Shown piece after piece: positions 24,142 through 32,088 of a DNA stretch of 45,196 nt. A program made the translations under genes and the position numbers. The DNA is from an uncultured Atopobiaceae bacterium. Lineage in GTDB: Bacteria > Actinomycetota > Coriobacteriia > Coriobacteriales > Atopobiaceae. Position 1 is the first letter of the stretch, and every line of letters begins with the position of its first letter. A model generated the notes under the pieces. It did not search any database. It was not told where the DNA came from and was given only the letters and a program-made list of their open reading frames with translations. The DNA is taken from assembly GCA_944320385.1 (NCBI GenBank), contig CALUHH010000016.1:1-45196 (forward strand), in the 5' to 3' direction.

Positions 24142-25188
24142 CTAGCAGATCTTGACGACCCAGCCCTCCGGGCCCTCGACCTCGCCGGCCTGGATGCCGG
24201 TCAGCGTCTCGCGCAGCTTGGCCATGACGGGGCCGACGTGCTCCATGCCGCCCTCGCCGAAGACGACCTCGACGTCGCCGTTGACGACCTTGCCCACGGG
24301 GCTGATCACGGCCGCGGTGCCGCACATGCCGCACTCGACGAAGGCGCCGCTCGCGACCTCCTCGAACTTGACCGGGCGCTCCACCACGGTCATGTCCAGC
24401 ATGTCCTGCGCAACCTGCACGAGGCTGCGGCGCGTGATCGACGGCAGGATGGAGTCCGTGGCGGACTGCGGCACCACGAGCGTGCCCTCGCGGTCCACGA
24501 ACAGGAAGTTGGCGCCGCCGGACTCCTCCACGAAGGTGTGGGTCTGCGGGTCGAGGAACATGTTGTCGGCAAAGCCCTCGGCGTGCGCCTGGACGCTCGG
24601 GTAGAGCGACATGGCGTAGTTGAGGCCGGCCTTGATCGCACCGGTGCCGTGGGGCGCCGCACGGTCGTACTCCGGCACGCGCACGGCCACGGGCTTGACG
24701 CCGCCGGAGTAGTACGGACCCACGGGCGTCACGAGGATGCGGAACTGGTACTCGTCGGCGGGCTTGACGCCGATGACCTCGCCGGTGGCCACCATGAAGG
24801 GGCGCACGTAGAGCGTGGCGCCAGACCCGAAGGGCGGCACCCAGGCCTCGTTGGCGCGCACGACCGTCTTGACCGCCTCGACGAACTTGTCCTCCGGGAA
24901 GGGAGGCATCACGATGCGGCGCGCGGAGTCGGCCATGCGGCTGGCGTTGAGGTCCGGGCGGAAGCAGACGATGTCGCCGTCCTTGGTGGTGTAGGCCTTG
25001 AGGCCCTCGAAGACCTCCTGGCAGTAGTGGAAGATGCCCGCGCACTCGGAGAGCGTGAGGGTGTGGTCGGTGGTGAGGCCGCCCTCCTCCCAGGCGCCGT
25101 CGCGGTAGTTGCAGACGTAGCTGTAGTCGGTCGGCTGGTAGGCAAAGCCGAGGCTGCCCCAGTCGATGTCCTTCTTCTCCACTGCCAT
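24142..25188 (-). CDS. ilvE: Branched-chain amino acid aminotransferase
   Basis: This 348-residue PLP enzyme transfers amino groups between glutamate and the keto acids of Leu, Ile and Val. The PLP lysine is in GAIKAGLNYAMSL (about residue 195). EVFEGLKAYTTKDG near 60, YVRPFM, and the class IV signature around EESGGANFLFVDREGTLVVP also fit. The length and N-terminus match the fold-type IV BCAT group found in many Actinomycetota. The start at 25188 follows GAGGGGG. CGAGAAGAAC begins 1 nt after the TAG stop, followed by hairpin J1. Confidence 0.95.
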   Translation of the reverse strand: MAVEKKDIDWGSLGFAYQPTDYSYVCNYRDGAWEEGGLTTDHTLTLSECAGIFHYCQEVFEGLKAYTTKDGDIVCFRPDLNASRMADSARRIVMPPFPEDKFVEAVKTVVRANEAWVPPFGSGATLYVRPFMVATGEVIGVKPADEYQFRILVTPVGPYYSGGVKPVAVRVPEYDRAAPHGTGAIKAGLNYAMSLYPSVQAHAEGFADNMFLDPQTHTFVEESGGANFLFVDREGTLVVPQSATDSILPSITRRSLVQVAQDMLDMTVVERPVKFEEVASGAFVECGMCGTAAVISPVGKVVNGDVEVVFGEGGMEHVGPVMAKLRETLTGIQAGEVEGPEGWVVKIC

Positions 25189-25447
25189 GATTGCCCCCTC
25201 GTGCCGGGATTGTGTGCCGTGTGCTGCTTGCTGCGAAGACGATACCCCCTTTCCGGGCGAGAAGAACGACGGGTTGCTGAGGTTGTAACATTGCGCACGC
25301 ACGGGCAGAGGGCCCCGCAACGCACACGGGGCCCGGCCCGGGAATACCCACGGTCTGTGGGGTGGCCGAAACGGGTATATTCGGTATCGAGCAGAGGGTG
25401 AGCGCCCTCCTGTGAGGCATTTGTACTTTGTGGGGTAACGCCCACGC
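25189..25447. other. Intergenic leader region upstream of ilvE
   Basis: The 315-bp gap ahead of ilvE holds a CGAGAAGAAC motif (25258-25267) and a GC-rich hairpin, GGGCCCCG with CGGGGCCC (25310-25334). A TATATT (25376-25381) on the plus strand could be a -10 box for a short RNA ending at the 25448-25480 terminator, but no good -35 is seen. I find no leader peptide rich in Leu/Val/Ile and no riboswitch that I recognise. Confidence 0.4.
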
Positions 25448-25480
25448 GGAACAGCCGCCCCGGCAGGCGGCTGTTTCCTT
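25448..25480 (+). terminator. Intrinsic terminator-like hairpin
   Basis: AACAGCCGCC (25450-25459) pairs with GGCGGCTGTT (25466-25475), followed by TCCTTAT on the plus strand. It would end a plus-strand transcript converging on the small ORF at 25504-25584. Confidence 0.65.
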
Positions 25481-25503
25481 ATGGAAGGGGCGTCACCCGC
25501 GCG

Positions 25504-25584
25504 CTATCTGGTCAGAAGGACCACAAAGGCGACCGCCAAGACCGGCACGGCCGCAGCAAGCAGCAGCAAGGTGAGCTTATCCAT
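25504..25584 (-). CDS. Small hydrophobic membrane peptide (26 aa)
   Basis: A 26-codon ORF begins MDKLT, continues with about 19 hydrophobic residues (LLLLAAAVPVLAVAFVVLL) and ends TR. GGAGGG lies 2 nt before the ATG. A near-consensus promoter (TTGTAA, 17 bp, TATAAT) is placed about 50 nt upstream. The 5' leader contains CCCTCC that can pair with the GGAGGG, masking the ribosome site. Small single-helix peptides with such leaders include type I toxins and small subunits of membrane complexes. Function is not assigned. Confidence 0.6.
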   Translation of the reverse strand: MDKLTLLLLAAAVPVLAVAFVVLLTR

Positions 25585-25638
25585 AACCCTCCAATCTCCC
25601 CGCAAGGACTGGGAGGGCACCGCCCGCTCGATGGGCCA

Positions 25639-25667
25639 ATTATACGCGCTTCTCATCTTATTTACAA
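25639..25667 (-). promoter_or_regulatory. Promoter of the small membrane peptide gene
   Basis: The -35 TTGTAA (25662-25667) and -10 TATAAT (25639-25644) are separated by exactly 17 bp. The predicted transcript start is near 25632, giving a leader of about 48 nt. It is one of the best promoter matches in the window. Confidence 0.8.
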
Positions 25668-25745
25668 ACATGTGTTCGTAGTTCCTGAGGTTCAGACGGC
25701 GTACAATCATGCCGAGAAAAGCGGCGAGAAGAACCGAGGCACACC

Positions 25746-26798
25746 ATGCGCATGTTCCGCAACGACTACTCCGAGGGCGCCGCGCCCGAGATTCTGGCCG
25801 CGCTCGTGGCGACCAACGACGAGCAGACCGTCGGCTACACCGAGGGCGACGCCCACTGCGAGCGCGCCCGCGCGCTCATCCGCGCGGCGTGCGGCCGCGA
25901 CGACGTGGACGTGGAGTTCTGCATCGGCGGGACGTCGACCAACGTCATCGGCGTGACCGGGCTGCTGCGCGACTGGGAGGGCGCCGTCTGCACGCCGGAC
26001 GCCCACATCAACGTGCACGAGACCGGCGCCGTGGCGGCGTGCGGGCGCACCGTGCTGTCCACCGACGACCGTGACGGCTTCCTCACGCCCGAGGCAGCCG
26101 AGCGCGTCTGGCGCTTCCAGACCTCCACGGGCCGCCACATGACGCGCCCGGGCTGCGTCTACATCTCCAACACCACCGAGATCGGCGGCGTGTGGGACCG
26201 CGCGCGCTTCGACGCGATCTGCGACTGGGCGGACGGCCACGGGCTGCCGGTCTTTCTCGACGGCGCGCGCCTGGGCTCCGGCCTCACCTCCCCTGCCGCG
26301 GGCGGGCTCACGCTGGAGCACATCGCGGAGCGCTGCGGGGCCTTCTACATCGGCGGCACCAAGAACGGCATGCTCATGGGCGAGGCCATGGTCATCTCCG
26401 ACCCGCGCCTGCGCGAGGCCTTCCCGTTTTTGCAGAAGGAGCGCGGCGGGCTGCTCGCCAAGGGGCGCCTGCTCGGCGTGCAGTTTGAGGCGGCGTTCGA
26501 GCCCGCTGCGGACGGCGGCGAGGCGCTCTACTGGCGCCTGGCCCGTCACGCCAACGCGTGCGCGCTGAGGCTGCGCGACGGCATGCGCGAGCTGGGCTTT
26601 GAGCCCTACGGCGACTCCGCGTCCAACCAGCAGTTCTTTGTCATGACGCCGGCGCAGCGCGACGCCTTCGAGGCAGCGTGCGGGTGCGAGACCTTCTACG
26701 AGCTGCCGGACGGCAACGTGGTCGCGCGCTTTGTCTGCTCCTGGGCCACGGGCGAGAAGGACGTGGACCAGCTCCTCTCCCTTGCCGCGACCCTGTAA
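25746..26798 (+). CDS. Threonine aldolase-family PLP enzyme
   Basis: This 350-residue fold-type I PLP protein resembles low-specificity L-threonine aldolases, which split threonine or allo-threonine into glycine and acetaldehyde. It begins FRNDYSEGAAPEI, has CIGGTSTNV, the His-bearing HINVHETGA, VYISNTTEIGG, VFLDGARLGSGL and the PLP lysine in YIGGTKNGML (about residue 207). A related beta-eliminating lyase activity cannot be excluded. CGAGAAGAAC lies 11 nt before the ATG, and a weak TACAAT -10 is at 25702. The TAA stop lies in a REP palindrome. Confidence 0.9.
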   Translation: MRMFRNDYSEGAAPEILAALVATNDEQTVGYTEGDAHCERARALIRAACGRDDVDVEFCIGGTSTNVIGVTGLLRDWEGAVCTPDAHINVHETGAVAACGRTVLSTDDRDGFLTPEAAERVWRFQTSTGRHMTRPGCVYISNTTEIGGVWDRARFDAICDWADGHGLPVFLDGARLGSGLTSPAAGGLTLEHIAERCGAFYIGGTKNGMLMGEAMVISDPRLREAFPFLQKERGGLLAKGRLLGVQFEAAFEPAADGGEALYWRLARHANACALRLRDGMRELGFEPYGDSASNQQFFVMTPAQRDAFEAACGCETFYELPDGNVVARFVCSWATGEKDVDQLLSLAATL

Positions 26799-26863
26799 AT
26801 TGGGGACAGTCCCCAAATTACAGAAAAGTTTTATGTGAATTGGGGACTGTCCCCAATTTACAG
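26794..26863. repeat. Paired REP palindromes giving stop codons to two convergent genes
   Basis: Two copies of the ATTGGGGACAGTCCCCAA palindrome are separated by about a dozen bases. The left copy contains the TAA of the aldolase gene. The right copy contains the TAA of the convergent HAD gene (26858-26860). This is a BIME-like pair. Confidence 0.85.
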
Positions 26864-27499
26864 ACGCAGGCCGACGAAGGTGTCGATGAGCTCGTCGGCG
26901 CCGCTCAGGTCCTGGCCGATCGCGCAGCGCGTGCAACCGAACGTGTAGCAACCCGCCGCCCGCCCGGCCGCCACGCCCGTCGACGAGTCCTCAAAGACCA
27001 CCGCATGCGCGGCGTCCACGCCCAGAAACTCGAGCGCGCGCCGGTAGGGCTCTGGGTCCGGCTTGCAGCGCGTGACCATGTCCCCATAGACCATCACGTC
27101 AAAGAGGTCGGTCGCGCGCAGGCGGTTGAGCGCCGTGAGGACGCAGCGGGCGATCGTGGTCGACACCAGCCCGACGGCGATCCCGCGCTCGCGCAACCCA
27201 ACCAGAAGCTCGCGCGCGCCCGGCTCGAGCTCGAGGTCCGCCTCGGAGTACGTGCGGTAGCAGTAGTCGCGCAGGCGCTCGTAGTCGTCGATCGTGTACG
27301 GCGAGCCATGGCGCTCCAGGATCGGCGGCACCACCACACGGTCGTCCCCGCCGGAGAGCGCGTGGAGCTCCTGCTCGGAGATGGGCACGTCCAGCTGCGC
27401 GAGCACCTCCTGCACGAGCACGAGGTTGTGGCGCTCCGTGTCGCAGAGCGTCCCGTCAAAGTCAAATAGCACGGCGTCGATGCGCTCCGGGCGTGCCAT
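26858..27499 (-). CDS. HAD-superfamily hydrolase (beta-phosphoglucomutase-like)
   Basis: This 213-residue phosphatase or mutase has motif I FDFDGTLCDTE (nucleophile Asp near residue 13), a C1 helical cap, motif II VSTT near 113, motif III Lys in RCKPDPEPY and motif IV VVFEDSSTGVAAG. This is the subclass of sugar-phosphate phosphatases and beta-phosphoglucomutases. The substrate is not predictable. The start follows AAGGAGG. It is convergent with the aldolase gene, and its TAA stop is part of a REP. Confidence 0.9.
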   Translation of the reverse strand: MARPERIDAVLFDFDGTLCDTERHNLVLVQEVLAQLDVPISEQELHALSGGDDRVVVPPILERHGSPYTIDDYERLRDYCYRTYSEADLELEPGARELLVGLRERGIAVGLVSTTIARCVLTALNRLRATDLFDVMVYGDMVTRCKPDPEPYRRALEFLGVDAAHAVVFEDSSTGVAAGRAAGCYTFGCTRCAIGQDLSGADELIDTFVGLRL

Positions 27500-27611
27500 C
27501 GCGGCCTCCTTAGGGTCGGCGGTTGGGCAGGCAGGCGGTTGGTGGCAGCAGTGTAGCAGACCGCCGCTGACCTGCATGTCAAAGCATTTTGGCACGGCCC
27601 GGCGCCATGGC

Positions 27612-28076
27612 TCAGAGCGCGATCTCGTCGTACGCGACGTGATTGCGACGCTCCATCCACGAGAAGAACTCCTCGGGCGTACGCACGGGTATCGCAGAGC
27701 GCCCGAAGTCGCGCGCGTTTCTCGTCACGATGACGGCTGCGTCGATGCTCGTCGCGACCTGGTACACCAGCGCGTCCTCGAAGTCGGGCCAGTCGGACTC
27801 CAGCGCCCGGTCCACCTCGCGCTCCCCCGGCGCGCGCACGCGCACGAAGCGGCGCAGGGCGAGCAGCGCCTCGCGCGCAGCAGGCACGCACGACGCGCGT
27901 CCGCCGTTGCTCAGCACATAGGACACGTCGGTCACCTGCGACGAGCTCGCCCAGAGCTCGTAGTCCCCCATCTCGGCAAAGACCATGAGCTTCCGCGCAA
28001 GGGCATAGAAGTCGCCGCGCCGGGCGAGAAAACCATACTCCGCCGCAACACCGAGGCCACGTCCTTCTCGCCTCAT
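27612..28076 (-). pseudogene. PIN-domain ribonuclease gene truncated at its 5' end
   Basis: The 154-codon frame shows most of a PIN_3-type domain: YELWASSSQVTDVSYVLS, then DWPDFEDALVYQVA with its acidic cluster, and AAVIVTRNARDFGRSAIPV. The first strand with the invariant catalytic Asp (LDTNV-like) is absent. In its place the frame runs through GCGAGAAGGAC and then into element E, whose first box is 15 bp upstream of the only ATG. No antitoxin gene lies upstream. It looks like a toxin gene decapitated by repeat insertion. A short active protein is unlikely but not excluded. Confidence 0.75.
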
Positions 28077-28090
28077 GCACCTGACCGCCC

Positions 28091-28232
28091 GAGGGTATGT
28101 ACACCCCCGCTTCAGGGTATGTACACCATCCGTTTTCGGGCATTCAACATTTCCGCAGGTAAACAAGCTATCGAGAAGAACGCTCAGCCCCAAAATGTGT
28201 ACACACCCTCCAGGCGAGGTGTACATACCCTG
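28091..28232. repeat. Box element E (142 bp, TGTACA family)
   Basis: Boxes start at 28091 and 28113 and, inverted, at 28197 and 28219. The spacing is 22, 84 and 22 bp. The centre has TTTCCGCAGGTAAACAAGCT followed by CGAGAAGAAC (28172-28181), in the same orientation as A. It abuts the truncated PIN gene. Confidence 0.92.
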
Positions 28233-28262
28233 GCGCGGCATCAACCCCGCGCCCTTCCTTTT

Positions 28263-28376
28263 CCGGTAAGAGAACCCGTTCAGAGACGGCCGCCCCGCCG
28301 GCCCCCCTGACTTTCTAAGCAGGATCTTTCGCGAAGCGCAGTCCTGCGTGAAAGTCGGAGGGGCCGGCGGGGCGGC
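28263..28376. repeat. Structured hairpin element J, copy 2
   Basis: It begins CCGGTAAGAGAA and shares the apex CTTTCGCGAAGCGCAG with copy 1 (24006-24115). Stem positions differ in a paired way: GACTTTC/GAAAGTC here, GGCCTTC/GAAGGTC in copy 1. It lies 31 bp after element E and just 3' of the DUF47 gene. Confidence 0.85.
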
Positions 28377-28401
28377 AAAGCGCGATGAACGTTCTTCTCG
28401 C

Positions 28402-29028
28402 CTACGCGTCCTTCATGATGATGTCGCGCACGATGCCGGAGACGCGGTCGCACGCATCGAGGCAGAGCTCCATGCGGTCGAAGATGCGCAGCCAGGTGAC
28501 CGCGTACTTGCCGGAGGCATCCTCCTCGTCGGAGAACAGGCGGCGCAGCGCCTGCTGGTAGACGGTGTCGCCCTCGTCCTCGACGGTGCCGACCTCGATG
28601 GCCTTCTCCAGAACCACGCGGTCCTTCTTGTAGTCGGGCAGGTGGTTGATCATCTCCTGCATCTCGCGGACGGCATGGACCGTGAGCTCGGAGATCTGCT
28701 TGGCCTCGATGCGCAGGTCGCCGATGTTGAAGAGGTCCATGCGCACCGCCACGCCATACATGGAGTCCACGACGTCGTCCATGGCCAGGGCAAGCGACGA
28801 GATGTCCTCGCGGTCGATCGGCGTGATGAAGGAGGTGTAGAGCTTGGCCATGATGGCCTTGACGCGCTCGTCGGCCTTGGACTCGTAGACCTTCATCTGC
28901 GGGATGGAGCTCATCGACTCGGGGAAGTTGCAGATGACGGTGTTGTACTCGTCCGCAGCCTCGACGATGAGGGCCGCGAACTCCTTGAGCATGGTGTAGA
29001 ACTCGTCTTCCTTCTTGATGCGGGGCAT
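28402..29028 (-). CDS. DUF47/PhoU-like Pit accessory protein
   Basis: This 208-residue all-helical cytoplasmic protein is of the DUF47 family, which is related to PhoU and usually encoded with Pit transporters. It shows ADEYNTVICNFPE, KADERVKAIMAKLYTSFITPIDREDISSLA and the DDVVDSMYGVAVRMDLFNI metal-binding-like helix. The gene is 70 bp after pitA in the same direction, so it probably modulates phosphate uptake by that permease. The RBS AAAGGAG is good. CGAGAAGAAC starts 1 nt past the TAG stop. Confidence 0.92.
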   Translation of the reverse strand: MPRIKKEDEFYTMLKEFAALIVEAADEYNTVICNFPESMSSIPQMKVYESKADERVKAIMAKLYTSFITPIDREDISSLALAMDDVVDSMYGVAVRMDLFNIGDLRIEAKQISELTVHAVREMQEMINHLPDYKKDRVVLEKAIEVGTVEDEGDTVYQQALRRLFSDEEDASGKYAVTWLRIFDRMELCLDACDRVSGIVRDIIMKDA

Positions 29029-29098
29029 GTGGACTCCTTTGTCGGGTCGGGCGATAAGAACGGTCGAGAAGAACGGCGGGCGCGCCGCCCAAGCGGGA

Positions 29099-30148
29099 CT
29101 AGAACAGCACGAGGAAGAGCTTGGCGAGCACGTAGCCGATGATGCCGCAGCCCGGGAACGTGCAGACCCAGGTCAGGACCATCTCCTTGGCGACGCCCCA
29201 GTTGACGGACTTGGGGTCCTTGGCGGCGCCGGCGCCCATGATCGCGGCGGTCTTGGTGTGCGTGGTGGAGACGGGCAGGCCCGTGAGCGTGGCGATGAGC
29301 AGGCTCGCGGTGGCGCTGACGGAGGCGGCAAAGCCCTGGTACTTGTCCAGGCGCACCATCTCCATGCCGACCTTCTTGATGATCTTCTTGCCGCCCACGG
29401 CCGTGCCGATGGCCATGACCGCGGCGCAGAGCACCATGATCCACAGCGGGAAGCCGCCCATCTCGCCGACCGTCAGGTTGAGCGAGAGCGCGATGGCGAG
29501 CATGGCGGTGGACATGAACTTCTGGCCGTCCTGCGCGCCGTGCATGAGGGCCACGCCGGCGGCGCCGAGCACCTGCATGCGGCCGAAGAAGTTGTTGGCC
29601 TTGCGGCGGTCGGCGTTCTTGCAGGCGATGGGGATGACCTTGGAGATCACCCAGCCGGCGAGAAAGCCCAGGACCGTGGAGAGCACGAGGCCGTAGACGA
29701 CCTTCATCCACTCACCCATGTTGACGCCGTCGAGGCCGCCGGAGACGGCGAGGGCGCCGCCGGTGAGGCCGGCGATCAGCGCGTGGCTCTCCGAGGTGGG
29801 GATGCCAAAGGCCCAGGCGCCCAGGCCCCAGGCCACGATGCCCACCGTGGCCGCGGCCAGCGCGATGAGGGCGGCGTGGGTGTCGCCGCCAAAGTCCACC
29901 ATGCCGGAGATGGTGTCCGCGACGGCCGTGGAGATGAACGACATCGCCACGAGGCCCACGAAGTTGCAGATGACCGACATGAGAATCGCCGAGTCCACGT
30001 CGATCGAGCGGGTGCCGACGGGCTCGGCGATGGCGTTGGCGGCGTCCGTGGCCCCGTTGACGAAGATGGTGCCCATGACGAGGAGCATCACGATCACGAG
30101 GAACGGGTTGGTCGAGAGGACGCCCAGGAACTGTTCGAAGCTAATCAA
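29099..30148 (-). CDS. pit: Low-affinity inorganic phosphate transporter (PiT family)
   Basis: This 349-residue membrane protein of about ten helices imports metal-phosphate with protons. It has two inverted PiT signature repeats, GATDAANAIAEPVGT (about residue 32) and GLPVSTTHTKTAAIMGAGAA (about 290), plus FGIPTSESHALIAG and MHGAQDGQKFM. The start is probably TTG at 30148, which has AAGGGAAG about 9 nt upstream; another TTG at 30184 extends the frame without an RBS. It forms an operon with the DUF47 gene. A GC-rich hairpin and GTTCTTCTCG follow the stop. Confidence 0.94.
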   Translation of the reverse strand: MISFEQFLGVLSTNPFLVIVMLLVMGTIFVNGATDAANAIAEPVGTRSIDVDSAILMSVICNFVGLVAMSFISTAVADTISGMVDFGGDTHAALIALAAATVGIVAWGLGAWAFGIPTSESHALIAGLTGGALAVSGGLDGVNMGEWMKVVYGLVLSTVLGFLAGWVISKVIPIACKNADRRKANNFFGRMQVLGAAGVALMHGAQDGQKFMSTAMLAIALSLNLTVGEMGGFPLWIMVLCAAVMAIGTAVGGKKIIKKVGMEMVRLDKYQGFAASVSATASLLIATLTGLPVSTTHTKTAAIMGAGAAKDPKSVNWGVAKEMVLTWVCTFPGCGIIGYVLAKLFLVLF

Positions 30149-31898
<1,750 letters not shown>

Positions 31899-31979
31899 TC
31901 ATTTTGCTGCGTGTGCGGTATGGGAGCGTTAGGACGACACGTTCTGATACCTTTTGGGAAAGACCTGCCGGGTAAACGC

Positions 31980-32043
31980 GAGCATGCCATATAGGACATT
32001 TTTTCCTGGATACGGAAGCAATTCTGTCCCATATGGCATGCTC
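31980..32043. repeat. GCATGCCATATGG inverted-repeat element, copy 1
   Basis: GAGCATGCCATATAGGACA (31980-31998) pairs with TGTCCCATATGGCATGCTC (32025-32043) with one mismatch, around a 26-nt loop. It lies 45 bp 3' of the SLH gene. A second copy precedes that gene at 35248-35312. The rest of the 277-bp gap (31812-31979) has no gene; GGTATCAG and CTGATACC there form a loose inverted pair. Confidence 0.85.
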
Positions 32044-32088
32044 GAGAAGACGGCGGGCGAGAAGGACCTGGGTCCCCGGGCGCCGCGC

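Noticed and set aside
25189..25447. Attenuator with leader peptide or T-box for ilvE
   Set aside because: No Leu/Ile/Val-rich leader ORF and no T-box signature (such as TGGN in an antiterminator) could be found, only a GC-rich hairpin.
14720..28269. Short ORFs with GVHTL/GVYT-like peptides at the box elements
   Set aside because: They are translations of the repeated TGTACA boxes in several frames. They lack RBSs and conserved starts.
24006..28376. Integron attC sites
   Set aside because: Element J copies form attC-sized hairpins, but there are no attC core sites, no integrase and no cassette series.
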